From Euwallacea fornicatus (Eukaryota > Arthropoda > Insecta > Coleoptera > Curculionidae), in the NCBI RefSeq assembly GCF_040115645.1, contig NW_027096022.1, positions 62,001 to 126,000 on the forward strand: a DNA stretch of 64,000 nt, in the 5' to 3' direction. Position numbers and translations under genes: made by a program. Below, piece after piece: positions 1-13,426 of this stretch. Each line of letters begins with the position of its first letter. Positions within the stretch are counted from its first letter, which is position 1. The notes below the pieces were generated by a model. That model saw only the letters and a list, made by a program, of their open reading frames with translations, ran no database searches and had not been told where the DNA came from.

Positions 1-402
1 GACTTTTCAAATTTTGAATCTCGATAACTACGACAAATGACGACCAAATGTCTAAAACAGAGTGTCAAATTAATCAGCTCGACAAGATCTTTAAGATTAC
101 AAAACACATCATAATTACATCTTGTTGAATTTCCAAGAAAAATAGGACTTTATGTGCTCAAACACTCAAAATGTGTGATTGTTCTAAATTTGAAGTTCGA
201 TAACTACGACAAATGACGACCAAATGTCTTAAACAGAGTGTCAAATTAATCAGCTCGACGAGATCTTTAAGATGACAAAACACATCATAATTGCATCTTG
301 TTGAATTTCCAACAAAAATAGCACTTTATCTGCTCAAACACACAACTTTTGTGACTTTTCAAATTTTGAATCTCGATAACTTCGACAAATGACGACCAAA
401 TA
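1..402 (+). repeat. Left-edge monomers, array continuing from outside
   Basis: This stretch holds one monomer cut by the window edge and parts of three more. It begins inside a K block (GACTTTTCAAATTTTGAATC) and then alternates J and K. The first core carries an uncommon TCTAAAAC (A at 54, where other copies have T) and combines CGACAAGATC with GATTAC, a pairing I did not see elsewhere. The monomer near 309-335 has the rare CCAAC and TAGCAC states, otherwise seen only near 17.7-17.9 kb and 49.2-50.3 kb. The array plainly extends beyond position 1. Confidence 0.9.
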
Positions 403-1986
403 TCTTAAACAGAGTGTCAAATTAATCAGCTCGACGAGATCTTTAAGATGACAAAACACATCATAATTGCATCTTGTTGAATTTCCAAGAAAAATAGTAC
501 TTTATGTGCTCAAACACTCAAAATGTGTGATTGTTCTAAATTTGAAGTTCGATAACTTCGACAAATGACGACCAAATGTCTTAAACATAATGTCAAATTA
601 ATCACCGCGACGAGATCTTTAAGATTACAAAACACATCATAATTACATCTTGTTGAATTTCCAAGAAAAATAGGACTTTATGTGCTCAAACACTCAAAAT
701 GTGTGATTGTTCTAAATTTGAAGTTCGATAACTACGACAAATGACGACCAAATGTCTTAAACAGAGTGTCAAATTAATCAGCTCGACGAGATCTTTAAGA
801 TGATAAAACACATCATAATTGCATCTTGTTGAATTTCCAAGAAAAATAGTACTTTATGTGCTCAAACACTCAAAATGTGTGATTGTTCTAAATTTGAAGT
901 TCGATAACTTCGACAAATGACGACCAAATGTCTTAAACATAGTGTCAAATTAATCACCGCGACGAGATCTTTAAGATTACAAAACACATCATAATTACAT
1001 CTTGTTGAATTTCCAAGAAAAATAGGACTTTATGTGCTCAAACACTCAAAATGTGTGATTGTTCTAAATTTGAAGTTCGATAACTTCGACAAATGACGAC
1101 CAAATGTCGTAAACAGAGTGTCAAATTAATCAGCTCGACGAGATCTTTAAGATGACAAAACACATCATGATTGCATCTTGTTGAATTTCAGAGAAAAATA
1201 GAACTTTACCTGCTCAAACACACAACTTTTGTGACTTTTCAAATTTTGAATCTCGATAACTACGACAAATGACGACCAAATATCTTAAACAAAGTGTCAA
1301 ATTAATCAGCTCGACGAGATCTTTAAGATGACAAAACACATCATAATTGCATCTTGTTGAATTTCAGAGAAAAATAGAACTTTACCTGCTCAAACACACA
1401 ACTTTTGTGACTTTTCAAATTTTGAATCTCGATAACTTCGACAAATGACGACCAAATGTCTTAAACATAGTGTCAAATTAATCACCGCGACGAGATCTTT
1501 AAGATGACAAAACACATCATAATTACATCTTGTTGAATTTCCAAGAAAAATAGGACTTTACCTGCTCAAACACACAACTTTTGTGACTTTTCAAATTTTG
1601 AATCTCGATAACTACGACAAATGACGACCAAATGTCTTAAACAGAGTGTCAAATTAATCAGCTCGACAAGATCTTTAAGATGACAAAACACATCATGATT
1701 GCATCTTGTTGAATTTCAGAGAAAAATAGAACTTTATCTGCTCAAACACACAACTTTTGTGACTTTTCAAATTTTGAATCTCGATAACTTCGACAAATGA
1801 CGACCAAATGTCTTAAACAGAGTGTCAAATTAATCAGCTCGACGAGATCTTTAAGATGACAAAACACATCATAATTGCATCTTGTTGAATTTCCAAGAAA
1901 AATAGTACTTTATGTGCTCAAACACTCAAAATGTGTGATTGTTCTAAATTTGAAGTTCGATAACTTCGACAAATGACGACCAAATG
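403..1986 (+). repeat. 1584-bp HOR (9 monomers), copy 1
   Basis: This is nine monomers that recur immediately downstream. By eye the sequence from 403 to 1995 matches 1987-3579 at an offset of 1584 bp, which is 9 x 176. The match is broken on the left at 402 (A against G at 1986) and on the right at 1996 (G against T at 3580). Shared rare states include ATAATG (587 and 2171), GATGATAAAA and GTCGTAAAC (1106 and 2690). The unit starts with J monomers and ends K-rich. The simplest origin is one in-register unequal exchange. Confidence 0.88.
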
Positions 1987-3570
1987 TCTTAAACAGAGTG
2001 TCAAATTAATCAGCTCGACGAGATCTTTAAGATGACAAAACACATCATAATTGCATCTTGTTGAATTTCCAAGAAAAATAGTACTTTATGTGCTCAAACA
2101 CTCAAAATGTGTGATTGTTCTAAATTTGAAGTTCGATAACTTCGACAAATGACGACCAAATGTCTTAAACATAATGTCAAATTAATCACCGCGACGAGAT
2201 CTTTAAGATTACAAAACACATCATAATTACATCTTGTTGAATTTCCAAGAAAAATAGGACTTTATGTGCTCAAACACTCAAAATGTGTGATTGTTCTAAA
2301 TTTGAAGTTCGATAACTACGACAAATGACGACCAAATGTCTTAAACAGAGTGTCAAATTAATCAGCTCGACGAGATCTTTAAGATGATAAAACACATCAT
2401 AATTGCATCTTGTTGAATTTCCAAGAAAAATAGTACTTTATGTGCTCAAACACTCAAAATGTGTGATTGTTCTAAATTTGAAGTTCGATAACTTCGACAA
2501 ATGACGACCAAATGTCTTAAACATAGTGTCAAATTAATCACCGCGACGAGATCTTTAAGATTACAAAACACATCATAATTACATCTTGTTGAATTTCCAA
2601 GAAAAATAGGACTTTATGTGCTCAAACACTCAAAATGTGTGATTGTTCTAAATTTGAAGTTCGATAACTTCGACAAATGACGACCAAATGTCGTAAACAG
2701 AGTGTCAAATTAATCAGCTCGACGAGATCTTTAAGATGACAAAACACATCATGATTGCATCTTGTTGAATTTCAGAGAAAAATAGAACTTTACCTGCTCA
2801 AACACACAACTTTTGTGACTTTTCAAATTTTGAATCTCGATAACTACGACAAATGACGACCAAATATCTTAAACAAAGTGTCAAATTAATCAGCTCGACG
2901 AGATCTTTAAGATGACAAAACACATCATAATTGCATCTTGTTGAATTTCAGAGAAAAATAGAACTTTACCTGCTCAAACACACAACTTTTGTGACTTTTC
3001 AAATTTTGAATCTCGATAACTTCGACAAATGACGACCAAATGTCTTAAACATAGTGTCAAATTAATCACCGCGACGAGATCTTTAAGATGACAAAACACA
3101 TCATAATTACATCTTGTTGAATTTCCAAGAAAAATAGGACTTTACCTGCTCAAACACACAACTTTTGTGACTTTTCAAATTTTGAATCTCGATAACTACG
3201 ACAAATGACGACCAAATGTCTTAAACAGAGTGTCAAATTAATCAGCTCGACAAGATCTTTAAGATGACAAAACACATCATGATTGCATCTTGTTGAATTT
3301 CAGAGAAAAATAGAACTTTATCTGCTCAAACACACAACTTTTGTGACTTTTCAAATTTTGAATCTCGATAACTTCGACAAATGACGACCAAATGTCTTAA
3401 ACAGAGTGTCAAATTAATCAGCTCGACGAGATCTTTAAGATGACAAAACACATCATAATTGCATCTTGTTGAATTTCCAAGAAAAATAGTACTTTATGTG
3501 CTCAAACACTCAAAATGTGTGATTGTTCTAAATTTGAAGTTCGATAACTTCGACAAATGACGACCAAATG
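1987..3570 (+). repeat. 1584-bp HOR (9 monomers), copy 2
   Basis: This is the second tandem copy of the 9-monomer unit, with identity to copy 1 running on to 3579. Its right part, 2720-3919, is also found at 6236-7435 (offset 3516 bp, 20 periods minus two 2-bp deletions), so the same material was used to build the larger 4922-bp unit that follows. Confidence 0.88.
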
Positions 3571-3582
3571 TCTTAAACATAA

Positions 3583-6500
3583 TGTCAAATTAATCACCGC
3601 GACGAGATCTTTAAGATTACAAAACACATCATAATTACATCTTGTTGAATTTCCAAGAAAAATAGGACTTTATGTGCTCAAACACTCAAAATGTGTGATT
3701 GTTCTAAATTTGAAGTTCGATAACTTCGACAAATGACGACCAAATGTCGTAAACAGAGTGTCAAATTAATCAGCTCGACGAGATCTTTAAGATGACAAAA
3801 CACATCATAATTGCATCTTGTTGAATTTCAGAGAAAAATAGAACTTTATCTGCTCAAACACACAACTTTTGTGACTTTTCAAATTTTGAATCTCGATAAC
3901 TTCGACAAATGACGACCAATTATCTTAAACAAAGTGTCAAATTAATCAGCTCGACGAGATCTTTAAGATGACAAAACACATCATAATTGCATCTTGTTGA
4001 ATTTCAGAGAAAAATAGAACTTTACCTGCTCAAACACACAACTTTTGTGACTTCAAATTTTGAATCTCGATAACTTCGACAAATGACGACCAAATGTCTT
4101 AAACATAGTGTCAAATTAATCACCGCGACGAGATCTTTAAGATGACAAAACACATCATGATTGCATCTTGTTGAATTTCAGAGAAAAATAGAACTTTACC
4201 TGCTCAAACACACAACTTTTGTGACTTTTCAAATTTTGAATCTCGATAACTACGACAAATGACGACCAAATGTCTTAAACAGAGTGTCAAATTAATCAGC
4301 GCGACGAGATCTTTAAGATGACAAAACACATCATGATTGCATCTTGTTGAATTTCAGAGAAAAATAGAACTTTACCTGCTCAAACACACAACTTTTGTGA
4401 CTTTTCAAATTTTGAATCTCGATAACTACGACAAATGACGACCAATTATCTTAAACAAAGTGTCAAATTAATCAGCTCGACGAGATCTTTAAGATGACAA
4501 AACACATCATAATTGCATCTTGTTGAATTTCAGAGAAAAATAGAACTTTACCTGCTCAAACACACAACTTTTGTGACTTCAAATTTTGAATCTCGATAAC
4601 TTCGACAAATGACGACCAAATGTCTTAAACATAGTGTCAAATTAATCACCGCGACGAGATCTTTAAGATGACAAAACACATCATGATTGCATCTTGTTGA
4701 ATTTCAGAGAAAAATAGAACTTTACCTGCTCAAACACACAACTTTTGTGACTTTTCAAATTTTGAATCTCGATAACTACGACAAATGACGACCAAATGTC
4801 TTAAACAGAGTGTCAAATTAATCAGCTCGACAAGATCTTTAAGATGACAAAACACATCATGATTGCATCTTGTTGAATTTCAGAGAAAAATAGAACTTTA
4901 TGTGCTCAAACACTCAAAATGTGTGATTGTTCTAAATTTGAAGTTCGATAACTACGACAAATGACGACCAAATGTCTTAAACAGAGTGTCAAATTAATCA
5001 GCTCGACGAGATCTTTAAGATGATAAAACACATCATAATTACATCTTGTTGAATTTCCAAGAAAAATAGGACTTTATGTGCTCAAACACTCAAAATGTGT
5101 GATTGTTCTAAATTTGAAGTTCGATAACTTCGACAAATGACGACCAAATGTCTTAAACATAGTGTCAAATTAATCACCGCGACGAGATCTTTAAGATGAC
5201 AAAACACATCATGATTGCATCTTTTTGAATTTCAGAGAAAAATAGAACTTTATCTGCTCAAACACACAACTTTTGTGACTTTTCAAATTTTGAATCTCGA
5301 TAACTACGACAAATGACGACCAAATGTCTTAAACAGAGTGTCAAATTAATCAGCTCGACAAGATCTTTAAGATGACAAAACACATCATGATTGCATCTTG
5401 TTGAATTTCAGAGAAAAATAGTACTTTATGTGCTCAAACACTCAAAATGTGTGATTGTTCTAAATTTGAAGTTCGATAACTACGACAAATGACGACCAAA
5501 TGTCTTAAACAGAGTGTCAAATTAATCAGCTCGACAAGATCTTTAAGATGACAAAACAAATCGTGATTGCATCTTGTTGAATTTCAGAGAAAAATAGAAC
5601 TTTATCTGCTCAAACACACAACTTTTGTGACTTTTCAAATTTTGAATCTCGATAACTACGACAAATGACGACCAAATGTCTTAAACAGAGTGTCAAATTA
5701 ATCAGCTCGACAAGATCTTTAAGATGACAAAACACATCGTGATTGCATCTTGTTGAATTTCAGAGAAAAATAGTACTTTATGTGCTCAAACACTCAAAAT
5801 GTGTGATTGTTCTAAATTTGAAGTTCGATAACTTCGACAAATGACGACCAAATGTCTTAAACATAGTGTCAAATTAATCAGCTCGACGAGATCTTTAAGA
5901 TTACAAAACACATCATAATTGCATCTTGTTGAATTTCCAAGAAAAATAGTACTTTATGTGCTCAAACACTCAAAATGTGTGATTGTTCTAAATTTGAAGT
6001 TCGATAACTTCGACAAATGACGACCAAATGTCTTAAACAGAGTGTCAAATTAATCAGCTCGACGAGATCTTTAAGATGACAAAACACATCATAATTGCAT
6101 CTTGTTGAATTTCAGAGAAAAATAGAACTTTATCTGCTCAAACACACAACTTTTGTGACTTTTCAAATTTTGAATCTCGATAACTTCGACAAATGACGAC
6201 CAAATGTCTTAAACATAGTGTCAAATTAATCACCGCGACGAGATCTTTAAGATGACAAAACACATCATGATTGCATCTTGTTGAATTTCAGAGAAAAATA
6301 GAACTTTACCTGCTCAAACACACAACTTTTGTGACTTTTCAAATTTTGAATCTCGATAACTACGACAAATGACGACCAAATATCTTAAACAAAGTGTCAA
6401 ATTAATCAGCTCGACGAGATCTTTAAGATGACAAAACACATCATAATTGCATCTTGTTGAATTTCAGAGAAAAATAGAACTTTACCTGCTCAAACACACA

Positions 6501-8504
6501 ACTTTTGTGACTTTTCAAATTTTGAATCTCGATAACTTCGACAAATGACGACCAAATGTCTTAAACATAGTGTCAAATTAATCACCGCGACGAGATCTTT
6601 AAGATGACAAAACACATCATAATTACATCTTGTTGAATTTCCAAGAAAAATAGGACTTTACCTGCTCAAACACACAACTTTTGTGACTTTTCAAATTTTG
6701 AATCTCGATAACTACGACAAATGACGACCAAATGTCTTAAACAGAGTGTCAAATTAATCAGCTCGACAAGATCTTTAAGATGACAAAACACATCATGATT
6801 GCATCTTGTTGAATTTCAGAGAAAAATAGAACTTTATCTGCTCAAACACACAACTTTTGTGACTTTTCAAATTTTGAATCTCGATAACTTCGACAAATGA
6901 CGACCAAATGTCTTAAACAGAGTGTCAAATTAATCAGCTCGACGAGATCTTTAAGATGACAAAACACATCATAATTGCATCTTGTTGAATTTCCAAGAAA
7001 AATAGTACTTTATGTGCTCAAACACTCAAAATGTGTGATTGTTCTAAATTTGAAGTTCGATAACTTCGACAAATGACGACCAAATGTCTTAAACATAATG
7101 TCAAATTAATCACCGCGACGAGATCTTTAAGATTACAAAACACATCATAATTACATCTTGTTGAATTTCCAAGAAAAATAGGACTTTATGTGCTCAAACA
7201 CTCAAAATGTGTGATTGTTCTAAATTTGAAGTTCGATAACTTCGACAAATGACGACCAAATGTCGTAAACAGAGTGTCAAATTAATCAGCTCGACGAGAT
7301 CTTTAAGATGACAAAACACATCATAATTGCATCTTGTTGAATTTCAGAGAAAAATAGAACTTTATCTGCTCAAACACACAACTTTTGTGACTTTTCAAAT
7401 TTTGAATCTCGATAACTTCGACAAATGACGACCAAATGTCTTAAACATAGTGTCAAATTAATCACCGCGACGAGATCTTTAAGATGACAAAACACATCAT
7501 GATTGCATCTTGTTGAATTTCAGAGAAAAATAGAACTTTACCTGCTCAAACACACAACTTTTGTGACTTTTCAAATTTTGAATCTCGATAACTACGACAA
7601 ATGACGACCAATTATCTTAAACAAAGTGTCAAATTAATCAGCTCGACGAGATCTTTAAGATGACAAAACACATCATAATTGCATCTTGTTGAATTTCAGA
7701 GAAAAATAGAACTTTACCTGCTCAAACACACAACTTTTGTGACTTCAAATTTTGAATCTCGATAACTTCGACAAATGACGACCAAATGTCTTAAACATAG
7801 TGTCAAATTAATCACCGCGACGAGATCTTTAAGATGACAAAACACATCATGATTGCATCTTGTTGAATTTCAGAGAAAAATAGAACTTTACCTGCTCAAA
7901 CACACAACTTTTGTGACTTTTCAAATTTTGAATCTCGATAACTACGACAAATGACGACCAAATGTCTTAAACAGAGTGTCAAATTAATCAGCTCGACAAG
8001 ATCTTTAAGATGACAAAACACATCATGATTGCATCTTGTTGAATTTCAGAGAAAAATAGAACTTTATGTGCTCAAACACTCAAAATGTGTGATTGTTCTA
8101 AATTTGAAGTTCGATAACTTCGACAAATGACGACCAAATATCTTAAACAGAGTGTCAAATTAATCACCGCGACGAGATCTTTAAGATTACAAAACACATC
8201 ATAATTACATCTTGTTGAATTTCCAAGAAAAATAGGACTTTATGTGCTCAAACACTCAAAATGTGTGATTGTTCTAAATTTGAAGTTCGATAACTACGAC
8301 AAATGACGACCAAATGTCTTAAACAGAGTGTCAAATTAATCACCGCGACGAGATCTTTAAGATTACAAAACACATCATAATTACATCTTGTTGAATTTCC
8401 AAGAAAAATAGGACTTTATGTGCTCAAACACTCAAAATGTGTGATTGTTCTAAATTTGAAGTTCGATAACTACGACAAATGACGACCAAATATCTTAAAC
8501 AGAG
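3583..8504 (+). repeat. 4922-bp HOR (28 monomers), copy A
   Basis: This is a K-rich 28-monomer unit. The sequence 3583-8670 matches 8505-13592 by eye at an offset of 4922 bp, which is 28 x 176 minus 6. The missing 6 bp come from three K monomers (near 4049, 4575 and 7741) in which GACTTTTCAAA is shortened to GACTTCAAA. Other shared markers are CCAATTATC (near 3918, 4444 and 7610), ACAAATCGTG near 5546, AGCGCGACG near 4298, and the CTTTTTG variant near 5221. Two CCAATTATC monomers 526 bp apart show a smaller three-monomer period inside the unit. Confidence 0.88.
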
Positions 8505-11500
8505 TGTCAAATTAATCACCGCGACGAGATCTTTAAGATTACAAAACACATCATAATTACATCTTGTTGAATTTCCAAGAAAAATAGGACTTTATGTGCT
8601 CAAACACTCAAAATGTGTGATTGTTCTAAATTTGAAGTTCGATAACTTCGACAAATGACGACCAAATGTCGTAAACAGAGTGTCAAATTAATCAGCTCGA
8701 CGAGATCTTTAAGATGACAAAACACATCATAATTGCATCTTGTTGAATTTCAGAGAAAAATAGAACTTTATCTGCTCAAACACACAACTTTTGTGACTTT
8801 TCAAATTTTGAATCTCGATAACTTCGACAAATGACGACCAATTATCTTAAACAAAGTGTCAAATTAATCAGCTCGACGAGATCTTTAAGATGACAAAACA
8901 CATCATAATTGCATCTTGTTGAATTTCAGAGAAAAATAGAACTTTACCTGCTCAAACACACAACTTTTGTGACTTCAAATTTTGAATCTCGATAACTTCG
9001 ACAAATGACGACCAAATGTCTTAAACATAGTGTCAAATTAATCACCGCGACGAGATCTTTAAGATGACAAAACACATCATGATTGCATCTTGTTGAATTT
9101 CAGAGAAAAATAGAACTTTACCTGCTCAAACACACAACTTTTGTGACTTTTCAAATTTTGAATCTCGATAACTACGACAAATGACGACCAAATGTCTTAA
9201 ACAGAGTGTCAAATTAATCAGCGCGACGAGATCTTTAAGATGACAAAACACATCATGATTGCATCTTGTTGAATTTCAGAGAAAAATAGAACTTTACCTG
9301 CTCAAACACACAACTTTTGTGACTTTTCAAATTTTGAATCTCGATAACTACGACAAATGACGACCAATTATCTTAAACAAAGTGTCAAATTAATCAGCTC
9401 GACGAGATCTTTAAGATGACAAAACACATCATAATTGCATCTTGTTGAATTTCAGAGAAAAATAGAACTTTACCTGCTCAAACACACAACTTTTGTGACT
9501 TCAAATTTTGAATCTCGATAACTTCGACAAATGACGACCAAATGTCTTAAACATAGTGTCAAATTAATCACCGCGACGAGATCTTTAAGATGACAAAACA
9601 CATCATGATTGCATCTTGTTGAATTTCAGAGAAAAATAGAACTTTACCTGCTCAAACACACAACTTTTGTGACTTTTCAAATTTTGAATCTCGATAACTA
9701 CGACAAATGACGACCAAATGTCTTAAACAGAGTGTCAAATTAATCAGCTCGACAAGATCTTTAAGATGACAAAACACATCATGATTGCATCTTGTTGAAT
9801 TTCAGAGAAAAATAGAACTTTATGTGCTCAAACACTCAAAATGTGTGATTGTTCTAAATTTGAAGTTCGATAACTACGACAAATGACGACCAAATGTCTT
9901 AAACAGAGTGTCAAATTAATCAGCTCGACGAGATCTTTAAGATGATAAAACACATCATAATTACATCTTGTTGAATTTCCAAGAAAAATAGGACTTTATG
10001 TGCTCAAACACTCAAAATGTGTGATTGTTCTAAATTTGAAGTTCGATAACTTCGACAAATGACGACCAAATGTCTTAAACATAGTGTCAAATTAATCACC
10101 GCGACGAGATCTTTAAGATGACAAAACACATCATGATTGCATCTTTTTGAATTTCAGAGAAAAATAGAACTTTATCTGCTCAAACACACAACTTTTGTGA
10201 CTTTTCAAATTTTGAATCTCGATAACTACGACAAATGACGACCAAATGTCTTAAACAGAGTGTCAAATTAATCAGCTCGACAAGATCTTTAAGATGACAA
10301 AACACATCATGATTGCATCTTGTTGAATTTCAGAGAAAAATAGTACTTTATGTGCTCAAACACTCAAAATGTGTGATTGTTCTAAATTTGAAGTTCGATA
10401 ACTACGACAAATGACGACCAAATGTCTTAAACAGAGTGTCAAATTAATCAGCTCGACAAGATCTTTAAGATGACAAAACAAATCGTGATTGCATCTTGTT
10501 GAATTTCAGAGAAAAATAGAACTTTATCTGCTCAAACACACAACTTTTGTGACTTTTCAAATTTTGAATCTCGATAACTACGACAAATGACGACCAAATG
10601 TCTTAAACAGAGTGTCAAATTAATCAGCTCGACAAGATCTTTAAGATGACAAAACACATCGTGATTGCATCTTGTTGAATTTCAGAGAAAAATAGTACTT
10701 TATGTGCTCAAACACTCAAAATGTGTGATTGTTCTAAATTTGAAGTTCGATAACTTCGACAAATGACGACCAAATGTCTTAAACATAGTGTCAAATTAAT
10801 CAGCTCGACGAGATCTTTAAGATTACAAAACACATCATAATTGCATCTTGTTGAATTTCCAAGAAAAATAGTACTTTATGTGCTCAAACACTCAAAATGT
10901 GTGATTGTTCTAAATTTGAAGTTCGATAACTTCGACAAATGACGACCAAATGTCTTAAACAGAGTGTCAAATTAATCAGCTCGACGAGATCTTTAAGATG
11001 ACAAAACACATCATAATTGCATCTTGTTGAATTTCAGAGAAAAATAGAACTTTATCTGCTCAAACACACAACTTTTGTGACTTTTCAAATTTTGAATCTC
11101 GATAACTTCGACAAATGACGACCAAATGTCTTAAACATAGTGTCAAATTAATCACCGCGACGAGATCTTTAAGATGACAAAACACATCATGATTGCATCT
11201 TGTTGAATTTCAGAGAAAAATAGAACTTTACCTGCTCAAACACACAACTTTTGTGACTTTTCAAATTTTGAATCTCGATAACTACGACAAATGACGACCA
11301 AATATCTTAAACAAAGTGTCAAATTAATCAGCTCGACGAGATCTTTAAGATGACAAAACACATCATAATTGCATCTTGTTGAATTTCAGAGAAAAATAGA
11401 ACTTTACCTGCTCAAACACACAACTTTTGTGACTTTTCAAATTTTGAATCTCGATAACTTCGACAAATGACGACCAAATGTCTTAAACATAGTGTCAAAT

Positions 11501-13426
11501 TAATCACCGCGACGAGATCTTTAAGATGACAAAACACATCATAATTACATCTTGTTGAATTTCCAAGAAAAATAGGACTTTACCTGCTCAAACACACAAC
11601 TTTTGTGACTTTTCAAATTTTGAATCTCGATAACTACGACAAATGACGACCAAATGTCTTAAACAGAGTGTCAAATTAATCAGCTCGACAAGATCTTTAA
11701 GATGACAAAACACATCATGATTGCATCTTGTTGAATTTCAGAGAAAAATAGAACTTTATCTGCTCAAACACACAACTTTTGTGACTTTTCAAATTTTGAA
11801 TCTCGATAACTTCGACAAATGACGACCAAATGTCTTAAACAGAGTGTCAAATTAATCAGCTCGACGAGATCTTTAAGATGACAAAACACATCATAATTGC
11901 ATCTTGTTGAATTTCCAAGAAAAATAGTACTTTATGTGCTCAAACACTCAAAATGTGTGATTGTTCTAAATTTGAAGTTCGATAACTTCGACAAATGACG
12001 ACCAAATGTCTTAAACATAATGTCAAATTAATCACCGCGACGAGATCTTTAAGATTACAAAACACATCATAATTACATCTTGTTGAATTTCCAAGAAAAA
12101 TAGGACTTTATGTGCTCAAACACTCAAAATGTGTGATTGTTCTAAATTTGAAGTTCGATAACTTCGACAAATGACGACCAAATGTCGTAAACAGAGTGTC
12201 AAATTAATCAGCTCGACGAGATCTTTAAGATGACAAAACACATCATAATTGCATCTTGTTGAATTTCAGAGAAAAATAGAACTTTATCTGCTCAAACACA
12301 CAACTTTTGTGACTTTTCAAATTTTGAATCTCGATAACTTCGACAAATGACGACCAAATGTCTTAAACATAGTGTCAAATTAATCACCGCGACGAGATCT
12401 TTAAGATGACAAAACACATCATGATTGCATCTTGTTGAATTTCAGAGAAAAATAGAACTTTACCTGCTCAAACACACAACTTTTGTGACTTTTCAAATTT
12501 TGAATCTCGATAACTACGACAAATGACGACCAATTATCTTAAACAAAGTGTCAAATTAATCAGCTCGACGAGATCTTTAAGATGACAAAACACATCATAA
12601 TTGCATCTTGTTGAATTTCAGAGAAAAATAGAACTTTACCTGCTCAAACACACAACTTTTGTGACTTCAAATTTTGAATCTCGATAACTTCGACAAATGA
12701 CGACCAAATGTCTTAAACATAGTGTCAAATTAATCACCGCGACGAGATCTTTAAGATGACAAAACACATCATGATTGCATCTTGTTGAATTTCAGAGAAA
12801 AATAGAACTTTACCTGCTCAAACACACAACTTTTGTGACTTTTCAAATTTTGAATCTCGATAACTACGACAAATGACGACCAAATGTCTTAAACAGAGTG
12901 TCAAATTAATCAGCTCGACAAGATCTTTAAGATGACAAAACACATCATGATTGCATCTTGTTGAATTTCAGAGAAAAATAGAACTTTATGTGCTCAAACA
13001 CTCAAAATGTGTGATTGTTCTAAATTTGAAGTTCGATAACTTCGACAAATGACGACCAAATATCTTAAACAGAGTGTCAAATTAATCACCGCGACGAGAT
13101 CTTTAAGATTACAAAACACATCATAATTACATCTTGTTGAATTTCCAAGAAAAATAGGACTTTATGTGCTCAAACACTCAAAATGTGTGATTGTTCTAAA
13201 TTTGAAGTTCGATAACTACGACAAATGACGACCAAATGTCTTAAACAGAGTGTCAAATTAATCACCGCGACGAGATCTTTAAGATTACAAAACACATCAT
13301 AATTACATCTTGTTGAATTTCCAAGAAAAATAGGACTTTATGTGCTCAAACACTCAAAATGTGTGATTGTTCTAAATTTGAAGTTCGATAACTACGACAA
13401 ATGACGACCAAATATCTTAAACAGAG
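8505..13426 (+). repeat. 4922-bp HOR (28 monomers), copy B
   Basis: This is the tandem copy of the preceding unit, and identity continues to 13592, where TCTT replaces TCGT. It repeats every private state of copy A, including all three 2-bp deletions (near 8971, 9497 and 12663) and the ACAAATCGTG variant near 10468. Because private singletons are shared, the duplication is younger than the mutations in the unit. A 5-kb exact tandem duplication is also what an assembly error could produce, so read support matters here. Confidence 0.87.
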
